From Planctomycetota bacterium (GTDB lineage: Bacteria; Planctomycetota; Phycisphaerae; UBA1845; PWPN01), in contig JAKPHF010000016.1 in the NCBI GenBank assembly GCA_029550525.1, positions 1-64,000 on the forward strand: a stretch of 64,000 bases of DNA. Reading direction: 5' to 3'. This document shows positions 34,210 to 42,414 of this stretch, one piece after another. The notes under the pieces are model-generated. The model was not told the DNA's origin. It saw only the letters and a program-made list of their open reading frames with translations, and ran no database searches. Each line of letters begins with the position of its first letter. Position 1 is the first letter of the stretch. The translations under genes were made by a program, and so were the position numbers.

Positions 34210-34735
34210 GAATAAACCCTGTTCAGGTGGCTCTTTCCATGACCGCTTCCGCCAGCCGTGAGGCAGGCGTCCCGCCTGTAGAGGCTAAGCGAGCAGCCGT
34301 CGCCTCTTTCGCTAAGAGGTTAGCCTCGGCTGCGAGCCCGTGAAAGCCGCAACGTACCCGACAACCTATACGTCCTTGTCCTGGCGATGCGGGGCTGTCC
34401 CGCCCTATCGTCAGGAAAAAGATCGCCCATGCTCGCCGGTCCGGTCAGCCTGGGCCCGGCCGGGGTTGTGCGGCCCGTCAGAGAGGCAGGACGTCCAGCG
34501 TTCGTTGTCGCCGAATGGGCGGCGGCCGGCGGCGGAGGGCCGTTCTGTGCCCTCGGCAAAGAATCGGTTATCTTACGAGATCACCGGCCTTTACGCAACA
34601 ACGGCCGGCCTCGCGATGCCGCCTCCTTGGGCGAGCCCGCGGGCTCGGCTCGGGCCTCATTTGCGGCTCTTCTGGCCGTGACTCGGGGTTCACCCGCGCT
34701 CGGCGCATGCTGCGGTGCCTTGGAGTGGTTGACGG
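34210..34735. other. 526-bp intergenic region, no gene seen
   Basis: Divergent region between two phosphoesterase genes. It contains a degenerate GGCAGGCG/CGCCTG hairpin (about 34261-34280) and an 8-bp inverted repeat GAGGCTAA/TTAGCCTC (34281-34288 with 34320-34327). Frames that cross it have low-complexity, unfamily-like translations. No promoter stands out. Confidence 0.5.
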
Positions 34736-35215
34736 ATGAAACTGGGAATCATGTCGGACAGTCACGGCCGAGTGGGACGGGTCAGAGACGCGCTGGCGAT
34801 TCTGGACGCGGCCGGGGCCGAGGCCATCGTCCATTGCGGCGACGTGGGCGGCATCGAGGTGCTCGAGGAACTCGCCGGGCGACGCTGCTGGTTCGTCTGG
34901 GGCAATACCGACTATCCGCATCCGACTTGGCGTGCGAGCGTCGAAGCACTGGGGCTGCCCTGGCCGGACGGTCCGGTGGAGTTTACGGCAGCCGGCAGAC
35001 GTATTGCCGTCTACCATGGCCATGAGCCCGGCTTTGAAGGGGCCATCCGCTCAGGCCGGTCGGAGTATCTGCTCCACGGCCACTCACACCGCAAAGCCGA
35101 CTACCGGGTGGGGCCTACGCGGGTGATCAACCCCGGAGCGTTACACCGCGTGGGCGTGCCGACGGTTGCGATCCTGGACGTGCAGAGCGACGATCTGTCC
35201 TTTCTGGAAGTCTGA
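34736..35215 (+). CDS. YfcE-type phosphodiesterase
   Basis: 159 residues, the size of small MJ0936/YfcE phosphodiesterases. Metal motifs: MSDSHG, IVHCGDVGG, FVWGNTD, YHGHEP, LLHGHSH and NPGALHR. Members hydrolyse phosphodiesters such as bis-p-nitrophenyl phosphate in vitro; the natural substrate is generally unknown. ATG 34736 is the natural start (MKLGIMSDSHG). The next gene begins 78 bases later on the same strand. Confidence 0.88.
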   Translation: MKLGIMSDSHGRVGRVRDALAILDAAGAEAIVHCGDVGGIEVLEELAGRRCWFVWGNTDYPHPTWRASVEALGLPWPDGPVEFTAAGRRIAVYHGHEPGFEGAIRSGRSEYLLHGHSHRKADYRVGPTRVINPGALHRVGVPTVAILDVQSDDLSFLEV

Positions 35216-35293
35216 ACCCACCGCCGAAAGCGCGCTCGCTATGGCGGATGCGGCAGCGAAACGCCGGCGCGAGGATCTTGGGAAGCGAAATCG

Positions 35294-36532
35294 ATGATTC
35301 AAAGCTTGAGCGAGGCTGACAAGAAGGATCTGCTGGACCTGCTGACCCGGCTGGTGGCCATCGAAAGCGTCAATCGGGATCCGCAGACGTCCCGGCGCAC
35401 ACGGCCGGAAGAGCGGATCGCGGCGTTCGTGACCGAGCACCTGCGGTCCATGGGGATGGTCGTCGAAGCGAGGGAAATGGAGCCGGGCCGACCGAACCTG
35501 ATCGCGCACTGGCCGGACCAGGGGGCGGCCGGGGCCCCCAGCCTCATGCTTAACGCCCATCTGGATACCGTGCCGGTGGACGGGATGACGGTGAATCCGT
35601 TCAACGTCACGATTCGTGACGGGCGGGCATACGGTCGAGGAACCTGCGATACCAAGGGATCCATGGCGGCGTTTCTGACCGCCCTGGCCATCGCTCGTCG
35701 CGAAGGCGCGTTGCCCTCCGACAAGCTGTATTTCGTGGCCACGGTGGCCGAGGAGACCTGCTGCCAGGGAGCGGCCGCGCTCATGGCCAGTGGCTTTCGC
35801 ACGGATGCGGCGATCGTGGGCGAGGCCACCGGTTGCCGCGTGGTGACGTCGCACAAAGGGCCGCTCTGGCTGACCATCGAGACGCATGGGCGAGCCTGCC
35901 ACGCCTCAATGCCTCACCTTGGCGTCAACGCGATCGAAATCATGTCGCGAGTGGTGCAGTTTGTGCACGGCCCGGCCTGGCAGGGGCGGATCAAGCGCAG
36001 CTCGCACCCCCTGTTGGGCGAATCGACCATGTCGGTCACGACCATCGAGGGCGGGGCCAAGATCAACATCATCCCCGATACCTGCCGTATTCAGATTGAC
36101 GGGCGATTGGTTCCGTCCGAGCCGGCCAATCAGGTGGCAGCCGATTTTCGCCGCATGCTCGCCGAACACCTGGCTCAGTCGGGGCTCCAGCCGTCCGCCG
36201 CCGGCGACATCAACAAATCCGGACTGTTCTCGATCGTCCGTGAGGAGGCCTACCCCCCGTTGGACTGCTCGCCCGATGCGCCGGTGGCTCGCCGGCTGGG
36301 TGAGATCTGCCGCGAGTTCAACGGCCAGCCCGGCCCGCTGGGCGTGAATTACTTTGCCGACACCGGCCCGTTCAATCAGGCCGGCATCGACGCCGTGCTC
36401 TTCGGCCCCGGCGACATCGCCCAGGCCCACACCGTCGACGAGTACATCGAGCTCGAACAGTTGTACCAGGCCGCCGAGATCATCCTGACGCTCCTGACCC
36501 GTCACGCCGGCCGGTCGATCCTCAGGGGGTAG
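35294..36532 (+). CDS. M20 family peptidase/deacylase (ArgE/DapE-like)
   Basis: 412 residues. The cocatalytic zinc ligands are visible in order: NAHLDTVP (His), GTCDTKGSM (bridging Asp), AEET (catalytic Glu pair), GEATG (Glu) and AQAHTVDEYIE (His). The dimerisation lid domain lies at ~185-300. It removes N-acyl groups from amino acids or dipeptides, as in arginine or lysine synthesis, but the exact substrate cannot be set. Next gene pair is hicB/hicA. Confidence 0.88.
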   Translation: MIQSLSEADKKDLLDLLTRLVAIESVNRDPQTSRRTRPEERIAAFVTEHLRSMGMVVEAREMEPGRPNLIAHWPDQGAAGAPSLMLNAHLDTVPVDGMTVNPFNVTIRDGRAYGRGTCDTKGSMAAFLTALAIARREGALPSDKLYFVATVAEETCCQGAAALMASGFRTDAAIVGEATGCRVVTSHKGPLWLTIETHGRACHASMPHLGVNAIEIMSRVVQFVHGPAWQGRIKRSSHPLLGESTMSVTTIEGGAKINIIPDTCRIQIDGRLVPSEPANQVAADFRRMLAEHLAQSGLQPSAAGDINKSGLFSIVREEAYPPLDCSPDAPVARRLGEICREFNGQPGPLGVNYFADTGPFNQAGIDAVLFGPGDIAQAHTVDEYIELEQLYQAAEIILTLLTRHAGRSILRG

Positions 36533-36609
36533 GTATGGTCGCCGCTTAAGTCTGCCCGGCATTTCGTCCGAAGCTAGGATGAGATGGACCGAACGCAAAG
36601 AAGGGGTGG

Positions 36610-36867
36610 ATGATGCTGCTCGAATACATCCAGGCTGCCATGGCAAAGGCCAAGTACGAAATCTTGCCGGACGATGGAACGTACTATGGCAGGATTCCGG
36701 GGTTCAAGGGTGTGTGGGCTCAAGCAGAGACTTTGGAGGCGTGCCGGGCAGAGCTTCAGTCGGTCCTGGAGGATTGGATTCTATTGTCCGTCCGTTTCAA
36801 CGATCGATTGCCCAGTGTCGGCGGCATTCGACTGAAAGTGCCACGTATATCACGCAAGGCTAGTTGA
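36610..36867 (+). CDS. hicB: HicB-family antitoxin
   Basis: 85 residues, matching small HicB antitoxins: MLLEYIQAAMAKAKYEILPDDG, YYGRIPGFKGVWAQAETLEACRAELQSVLEDWILLSV (the HicB core with PxF/PGF turn and the LExCRxEL helix). HicB binds the HicA ribonuclease and often its own promoter. ATG 36610 or 36613 is the start, with AAGGGG upstream. The cognate hicA lies on the opposite strand and ends 11 bases away, tail to tail, which is unusual for this family. Confidence 0.85.
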   Translation: MMLLEYIQAAMAKAKYEILPDDGTYYGRIPGFKGVWAQAETLEACRAELQSVLEDWILLSVRFNDRLPSVGGIRLKVPRISRKAS

Positions 36868-36878
36868 TCGGCACTTGC

Positions 36879-37108
36879 TCAGACCAGCTTCTGCCATTCT
36901 TCCGTGGAACACCCAATTTCCCGCAACAATCGCTTCTGAAGCTCCACGCCGATCTCACGACTTTTCGCATCTTCGCGAGGCAGGACCAGCTTGACCCCGG
37001 TCGGGCCACGCATGAAATCGTGTTTCCCGCCATGGTAAGGCCCGTGGAAGCCGAGCCGTTTCAATCGGCGGATAAGTTCCTTGCGGCTGTTGGTGTCATC
37101 CGTGACAT
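36879..37108 (-). pseudogene. hicA: HicA-family mRNA interferase gene, frameshifted near its start
   Basis: The body codes LKRLGFHGPYHGGKHDFMRG and onward to a REIGCSTEEWQKLV end, the HicA dsRBD-like fold with its catalytic histidine in GGKHDF. A natural start at ATG 37108 (AGAGG about 9 bases upstream) reads only MSRMTPTAARNLSAD before a stop. Restoring one base next to 37087-37088 would give MSRMTPT-SRKELIRRLKRLGF, a standard HicA start. Otherwise only a shorter TTG start at 37064 is open. I infer a recent one-base loss or an assembly error; if the TTG is used, a 62-residue toxin could still be made. Confidence 0.75.
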
Positions 37109-37387
37109 CAATATCGCCTCTCAGAAGGTAAGAACTTTTTTGTATGCAGTCTCGCTGCGAAAAGAGAATACCTTTTCAGACATCGAAAAATCAACATGGA
37201 GCAAAGCCAACGGGCGTGAGTTATGATCTCGCACTGGTAAGACGGGCTGGGACGTAAGTCCAGCAGGGTATCCATCGGCGGGGCTTCCGCGTAAGATGGT
37301 TTCGATGGTCCGCGAGTCGAAGCACTTCGTCTTCGCTGATACACTGCTTGCAGCTCTGCAGACCTGAGATTTGGGAGTCAAGCTGAA

Positions 37388-38248
37388 ATGGCTTTTCGTT
37401 ATGCATTCGCATGTCTGGGCGCGGGGAACATGGCCGAGGGGATTGTGGCCGCCGTGGTCAACAAGGGCGTGTTTCCGCGGGAAGCGATTCTCATCTCCGA
37501 TCCCGTCGAGGCTCGACGGCAACTATTCGCCGAGCGGTTCGGCGTCGCAACGACGACGGACAATCGGCAACTGGTGGTCGAGTCGCAGCGCATCATGCTG
37601 GCGGTGAAGCCGCAGAGCTTTGCCGAGGTCGCGGCGAGCGTGGCCGACGTCGCCACGGGCGAGCAATTGTTCATCAGCATCATGGCGGGCAAGAGCACGG
37701 CGAGCATCGCGACTGCCCTGGGCTCGCGAGCTTCGACTGACGCGCAAACCGCGACCAGCCAGAAAGGAGCGATCATTCGCGTGGTGCGCGTGATGCCGAA
37801 TCTTCCCATCCGCGTGGGGGCGGGCATGGCCGGCATCTGCAAAGGCGCCGGTGCGAGCGAGCAGGACGTGGCCGATGTGCAGGCCATCTTCAACGCCGGC
37901 GGCGGCAGTGTCGTGATCGATGACGAATCGCTCATGGACGCGGTGACGGCCATCAGTGGCTCGGGGCCGGCTTACTTCTATTACTTCGTCGAGGCGATGG
38001 TCGAAGGCGGCAAGGCCTGCGGTCTGAGCGAGGCCGACGCGCTGGAGCTGGCGAAGTACACGTGCCTGGGGGCCGGTCGTATGATGATCGAAACCGGCGA
38101 GCCACCGGCGGATCTGCGTGCCAAGGTCACCAGCAAGGGCGGCACGACGCAGGCAGCGCTGGAAAGCATGGCCCGAGCGGGTGTCGACCGAGCCATTCGC
38201 GATGCGGTTTTGGCGGCGTTCCACCGCGGGCGGGAGTTGGGGCAGTGA
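37388..38248 (+). CDS. proC: Pyrroline-5-carboxylate reductase
   Basis: 286 residues, the normal length. Signature motifs: CLGAGNMAEGI (NADPH loop), MLAVKPQ, RVMPNLP, and the C-terminal DAVTAISGSGPAYFYYFVEAM and KVTSKGGTTQAALESM. It reduces P5C to L-proline with NAD(P)H in the cytoplasm. A short insertion (GSRASTDAQTATSQKGA) sits before RVVRVMPN. Preceded by ~280 bases with no gene. A TGACGCGG ladder follows the stop. Confidence 0.96.
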   Translation: MAFRYAFACLGAGNMAEGIVAAVVNKGVFPREAILISDPVEARRQLFAERFGVATTTDNRQLVVESQRIMLAVKPQSFAEVAASVADVATGEQLFISIMAGKSTASIATALGSRASTDAQTATSQKGAIIRVVRVMPNLPIRVGAGMAGICKGAGASEQDVADVQAIFNAGGGSVVIDDESLMDAVTAISGSGPAYFYYFVEAMVEGGKACGLSEADALELAKYTCLGAGRMMIETGEPPADLRAKVTSKGGTTQAALESMARAGVDRAIRDAVLAAFHRGRELGQ

Positions 38249-38286
38249 AAGCAATGACGCGGTGACGCGGTGACACGGCGACGCGG
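38246..38286 (+). repeat. TGACGCGG octamer ladder at the proC stop
   Basis: The proC stop TGA (38246) is followed by units TGACGCGG at 38255 and 38263, TGACACGG at 38271 and CGACGCGG at 38279. The 8-base period moves TGA through the reading frames (38255, 38263, 38271 lie in different frames). The sequence is unrelated to the heptad ladders. Confidence 0.7.
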
Positions 38287-38329
38287 CGAAAGAAGAAGAG
38301 ATAAGACGTGCCCTCAGGGAGGACATGAG

Positions 38330-39388
38330 ATGAAAAGGATCATGTTGGCGGTTCTGATCGGGCTTGCACTAATGGCCGGGTGCAAGGATCAAGGCGCATC
38401 TCGGCCGAGTGGAACCAACGCCGCGACGCAACCGGGCGAGGGGGCCTCCACCTGCCAGCGCCCGGGAGGACCGGTCAGCGGTCCGCTCAAGATTGCCGTC
38501 ATTCCCAAGGGCGCCACGCACGAGTTCTGGAAGGCCATTCACGCCGGCGCCATCAAGGCCGAGACCGAACTCCAGGATGTGCAGATCATCTGGAAGGGAC
38601 CGCTCAAGGAAGACGATCGCACCTCGCAGGTGAACGTCGTCGAGGACTTCATCCACGGCGGCACGTCGGGCATCGTGCTAGCTCCGCTGGATAACGTCGC
38701 ACTGGTTCGGCCCATCCGGGAAGCGGCCAAGGCGGGCATCGGTGTGGTCATCATCGACTCGGACGTCAACGCCGACATTTGCACCGACTACGCCAGCTTC
38801 GTGGCGACCGACAATTACATCGGCGGCTGCAAAGGAGCGGAGCGGCTGGGCGAACTCCTGGGAGGCAAGGGCAAGGTCATCATGCTACGCTACCATGAAG
38901 GCTCGGCCAGCACCATGCAACGCGAGCAGGGCTTCCTCGATACCATGAAAAAGAAGTTTCCGGAGGTGCAGATCATTTCCTCCGACCAGTACGGCGGGGC
39001 AACGGCCGACAGCGCCATGACGGCGGCCGAGAACCTGCTCAACCGCTTCGAGGAAGTGGACGGCATCTTCTGTCCGAACGAGACCACCACGTTCGGCATG
39101 CTGCGGGCGCTGCGGCAGGCCGGCCTCGAAGGAGAAGTCAAGTTCGTGGGCTTCGACAGCGGCGAAAAGCTGGTGGAGGCTCTGGCTGCAGGCGATCTGC
39201 ACGGCTTGGTGCTCCAGGACCCCATGAGCATGGGCTACCTGGGCGTCAAGACGCTGGTGGCATATCTGCGAGGTGAGGCCGTGCCCTCGCGGATCGACAC
39301 GGGCTGCACGGTGGCCACGCCGGAGAACATGAACGAACCGCGAATCCGGGCGTTGCTCACGCCGCCGATCGGCGACTACCTGCCGTAA
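38330..39388 (+). CDS. Sugar-binding lipoprotein (periplasmic binding protein type 1), first copy
   Basis: 352 residues. The lipobox LMAGC lies at ~residue 16-17. The mature part is a type-1 periplasmic binding protein (RbsB-like): KIAVIPKGATHEFWKAIHAGAIKA, IVLAPLDNVALVRPIREA, VVIIDSDVN, YASFVATDNYIGG, GKVIMLRYHEGSASTMQREQGF, and GIFCPNETTTFGML. It should bind a sugar or related ligand in the periplasm. ATG 38330 has GGGAGGA upstream. The next gene is a paralogue 37 bases on. No permease or ATPase gene is near. Confidence 0.88.
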   Translation: MKRIMLAVLIGLALMAGCKDQGASRPSGTNAATQPGEGASTCQRPGGPVSGPLKIAVIPKGATHEFWKAIHAGAIKAETELQDVQIIWKGPLKEDDRTSQVNVVEDFIHGGTSGIVLAPLDNVALVRPIREAAKAGIGVVIIDSDVNADICTDYASFVATDNYIGGCKGAERLGELLGGKGKVIMLRYHEGSASTMQREQGFLDTMKKKFPEVQIISSDQYGGATADSAMTAAENLLNRFEEVDGIFCPNETTTFGMLRALRQAGLEGEVKFVGFDSGEKLVEALAAGDLHGLVLQDPMSMGYLGVKTLVAYLRGEAVPSRIDTGCTVATPENMNEPRIRALLTPPIGDYLP

Positions 39389-39425
39389 GTCGTGCGAAGC
39401 GCCCCAAGCGAAGGGAGAGCTGAAC

Positions 39426-40448
39426 GTGAGAAGCCTCGCAACCGTGCTCACCGTGTCAGGGCTGGCATTGGCGATCTGCCTGTCGTTCGGCGGCTGCAAA
39501 AACGATGGCCAGGCAGCGGGAGATGGTGCAGCCAAGTCACAAGCGGCGCTGCGGATCGCGGTGATCCCCAAGGGCACGATTCACGAATATTGGAAAAGTG
39601 TCCACGCGGGCGCGCTGAAGGCGGAAGCGGAATGCCAGGACGTTCAGATCATCTGGAAGGGGCCGATCAAGGAGGATGACCGCGAGCAGCAGATCAACGT
39701 GATCGAAAGCTTCGTGGCGGCCGGCGTGGACGGGATCGTCTTGGCGCCGTTGGACGAACTGGCGCTGGTCAAGCCGGTCCAGGAGGCGATGAAGTCGGGC
39801 ATTCCGGTGGTCATCATGGACTCCGGGCTGAAGGCCGAGGCCGGCCGCGATTACGTCGGCTATGTGGCGACCGACAACTATGCCGGCGGCAAGCTGGCCG
39901 CGGCTCACATGATCGAGCTCCTGGGCGGCAAAGGCGACGTGCTCGTGCTGCGATATCAGCACGGTTCGGCCAGCACCTCGCAGCGCGAGGACGGATTCCT
40001 GGAGGGGCTCAAGGCGGCCCCGGACATTCGCGTGGTCTCATCCGACCGTTACGGGGGGCCGACGAGCGACACCGCGTATACCGAGGCGGAGAATCTGCTC
40101 ACGCGTTTCGATCGGCTGGACGGCATCTTCTGTGCATGCGAGCCTATGACGTTCGGTGTGCTCAAAGCTTTGGTCCGAGCCGGACGGGCGGGTGAGGTGA
40201 AGCTCATCGGATTCGATCCGTCGGCCAAGTTGATCGAGGCCATGCAGCAGGGGCACGTTCACGCGATCGTACTGCAGGACCCGCTCAACATCGGCTACCT
40301 GGCGGTGAAGAAACTGGTCGCACATGTGCGCGGCGAGCGCATCGAGGAGCGCATCGACACCGGTTGCACGCTGGCGACGCCGGAGAACATGAACGATCCG
40401 CGCATTCGCGAGCTGCTCAGCCCGCCGCTGGAAAAGTACCTGCCGTAG
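39426..40448 (+). CDS. Sugar-binding lipoprotein (periplasmic binding protein type 1), second copy
   Basis: 340 residues, clearly a duplicate of the gene upstream: RIAVIPKGTIHEYWKSVHAG, IIWKGPIKEDD, GIVLAPLDELALVKPVQEA, YVGYVATDNYAGG, LRYQHGSASTSQRE and the shared end ATPENMNDPRIRELLSPPLEKYLP. Lipobox SFGGC near residue 23. GTG 39426 is preceded by GGGAGAG. The two copies differ most in the ligand pocket (EP in place of NE in the GIFC segment), so different ligands are possible. Confidence 0.88.
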   Translation: MRSLATVLTVSGLALAICLSFGGCKNDGQAAGDGAAKSQAALRIAVIPKGTIHEYWKSVHAGALKAEAECQDVQIIWKGPIKEDDREQQINVIESFVAAGVDGIVLAPLDELALVKPVQEAMKSGIPVVIMDSGLKAEAGRDYVGYVATDNYAGGKLAAAHMIELLGGKGDVLVLRYQHGSASTSQREDGFLEGLKAAPDIRVVSSDRYGGPTSDTAYTEAENLLTRFDRLDGIFCACEPMTFGVLKALVRAGRAGEVKLIGFDPSAKLIEAMQQGHVHAIVLQDPLNIGYLAVKKLVAHVRGERIEERIDTGCTLATPENMNDPRIRELLSPPLEKYLP

Positions 40449-40589
40449 CGAGCGGAAGCCGGAGCTGGGCGAGCTGACTGGGAAATGAGCCGCCGGGGTC
40501 AAGCCCCGCCGCTCGCTGGTGGGTGTGGGTTCGTACGCGAGAAGCGAACGCCGGGCTCGGACGAATGGCAAGTCATTGGGTGCGCACAT

Positions 40590-42041
40590 ATGACCGACAA
40601 CTTGAATCCCCAGCCGCGTAGCTATCACATGACGCCCGACGAGTTCCGCAAATACGGACGGGCGGTGGTGGATTGGATTGCCGACTATTACGAGCGGGTC
40701 GAGTCACTGCCCGTGTTGTCGCGCGTGCACCCGGGCGAAATCCGGGCGAAGTTGCCCGCCGAGCCGCCGCAGCAGGGCGAGCCGTTCGAGCAGATGCTCG
40801 CGGACGTCGATCGGCTGATCATGCCGGGCATCACGCATTGGCAGTCGCCCAACTTCTTCGCGTTCTTCCCCTCGAACAGCTCGGGTCCGGCGGTGCTGGG
40901 CGAACTGTTGTCGGCGGGCCTCGGTGTGCAGGGCATGCTGTGGGCCACGAGTCCGGCATGCACGGAACTCGAGACGCACGTGATGGACTGGCTGGTGGAC
41001 ATGTTGGGCCTGCCCGAGAAGTTCAAGTCCACGTCGGCGGGCGGAGGCGTCATCCAGGACACAGCGTCCAACTCAGCGCTGACGGCCGTGCTGGCCGCGC
41101 GCGAGCGAGCGACGGGCTGGGCCGGCAACGAGCGCGGTTTGGACGGGCGATTGGTGGCGTACGCATCCACGCAGGCGCACTCGTCGATCGAAAAGGCTGT
41201 GAAGATTGCCGGCCTGGGCCGGGCCAATCTGCGGCTCATCGACGTGGACGAGACGTTCGCCATGCGGCCCGATCTGCTGGCCCGCCAGATCGCCGCCGAT
41301 CGCCAGGCAGGGCTCGTGCCCTGCTTCGTCAGCGCCACCATCGGCACGACGTCGTCCAACGCGATGGATCCGATCCGACGGATCGGCGAGATCTGCCGCG
41401 CCGAGAATCTCTGGTTCCACGTGGACGCGGCCATGAGCGGTACGGCCGCCCTGTGCCCGGAGTTCCGCTATACGCACGACGGACTCGAACTGGCGGACAG
41501 CTACTGCTTCAACCCGCACAAGTGGATGTTCACCAACTTCGACTGCGACTGCTTCTTCGTCGCCGACCGAGCAGCGCTGATTCGCACGTTCAGCATCATG
41601 CCCGAGTACCTGCGCAACAAGGCGACGGAGTCCGGCGCAGTGATCGACTATCGCGACTGGCACGTTCAGCTCGGCCGGCGCTTCCGCGCTCTGAAGCTCT
41701 GGTTCGTCATTCGCCATTACGGCGTCGAGGGACTGCGCCACCATGTTCGACAACACGTGGAGTTGGCTCAGCGATTCGCGACCTGGGTGCGCGAGGATGA
41801 GCGATTCGAGCTGGCCGCCCCCGCACCGCTCAACCTGGTCTGTTTTCGCCACCAGGCGGGCGATGAGTTCAACCGCAAGCTTCTGGAAGCGCTGAACAAC
41901 AGCGGCCGACTGTACCTGACGCACACCACGCTGGGTGGCCGCTACACGTTGCGGATGGTGGTCGGCTCGACGTATACCGAGGCTCGCCACGTCGAGGCGG
42001 CTTGGGCGCAGATACAAGCCACTGCCAGCCAACTCGCATAA
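40590..42041 (+). CDS. Aromatic-L-amino-acid decarboxylase-like PLP enzyme (group II decarboxylase)
   Basis: 483 residues. The PLP fold of the DDC/TDC family: HWQSPNFFAFFPSNSSGPAVLGELLSAGLGVQGMLWATSPACTELE, QAHSSIEKA (His stacking), WFHVDAAMSG (Asp to pyridine N) and the lysine motif NPHKWMFTNFDCD. It decarboxylates an aromatic or similar amino acid; the HWQSPNFFAFFPSNSS and ATSPACTELE segments are typical of DDC/tyrosine decarboxylases. ATG 40590 was chosen. It follows the binding proteins by 141 bases. Confidence 0.9.
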   Translation: MTDNLNPQPRSYHMTPDEFRKYGRAVVDWIADYYERVESLPVLSRVHPGEIRAKLPAEPPQQGEPFEQMLADVDRLIMPGITHWQSPNFFAFFPSNSSGPAVLGELLSAGLGVQGMLWATSPACTELETHVMDWLVDMLGLPEKFKSTSAGGGVIQDTASNSALTAVLAARERATGWAGNERGLDGRLVAYASTQAHSSIEKAVKIAGLGRANLRLIDVDETFAMRPDLLARQIAADRQAGLVPCFVSATIGTTSSNAMDPIRRIGEICRAENLWFHVDAAMSGTAALCPEFRYTHDGLELADSYCFNPHKWMFTNFDCDCFFVADRAALIRTFSIMPEYLRNKATESGAVIDYRDWHVQLGRRFRALKLWFVIRHYGVEGLRHHVRQHVELAQRFATWVREDERFELAAPAPLNLVCFRHQAGDEFNRKLLEALNNSGRLYLTHTTLGGRYTLRMVVGSTYTEARHVEAAWAQIQATASQLA

Positions 42042-42107
42042 TCTCGCAATCCGAAATCGCACCGCGTTGAACTGAGCGATTGACACAGAACATTCGGTGC
42101 GCATTTC

Positions 42108-42395
42108 AACGCACACCGTGCAGGCAGGATGTCTGCATATGTTTAGCGTGCCGCACCTTCTCGCCCCGTAGGGGCGCCGGTCAATAGCCGGCGGCGTCAG
42201 CCGCCGGTTCGGGGCACGCACTGACTCCCCCTGTCCACCTGAGGGCGGCTTCGCTGCCCTCAGGTGGACAGGGGATAGTTTTCTTAGAGCCAGCGGTCCG
42301 TGGGCTCACGCCCACCGCTACTGACTTCGTACTCCTTCGGGGCGAAGCCGCGCCGACCCCTTGGCGCCAAACAAGTGCGGATGCCTGCACAACAG
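42108..42395. repeat. Stem-loop island downstream of the decarboxylase gene
   Basis: Four stem-loops in a row: CGCCCC/GGGGCG (42162-42176), a perfect 8-bp CCGGCGGC/GCCGCCGG (42188-42207), a perfect 19-bp stem (42228-42246 with 42256-42274, 9-base loop) followed by ATAGTTTTCTT, and GTGGGC/GCCCAC (42300-42315). The island is flanked by GTGCAGGCAGGATGTCTGCA and GGATGCCTGCACAACA, halves of the element at 3394. The CCCCGTAGGGGCG...TAGCCGGCGGCGTCAGCCGCCGG pattern resembles a repeat type I know from planctomycete intergenic regions. Confidence 0.7.
42228..42284 (+). terminator. Possible rho-independent terminator of the decarboxylase transcript
   Basis: The 19-bp perfect stem is followed by the short T-rich run ATAGTTTTCTT. 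It lies 186 bases after the decarboxylase stop. The T-run is weak, so it may instead be part of the repeat island. Confidence 0.4.
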
Positions 42396-42414
42396 CACAG
42401 GCGTCTTTAAAATG

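Noticed and set aside
34320-34559. Possible short minus-strand gene in the 34.2-34.7 kb gap
   Set aside because: Pro/Arg/Ser-rich translation without any fold-like pattern, and no ribosome binding site.
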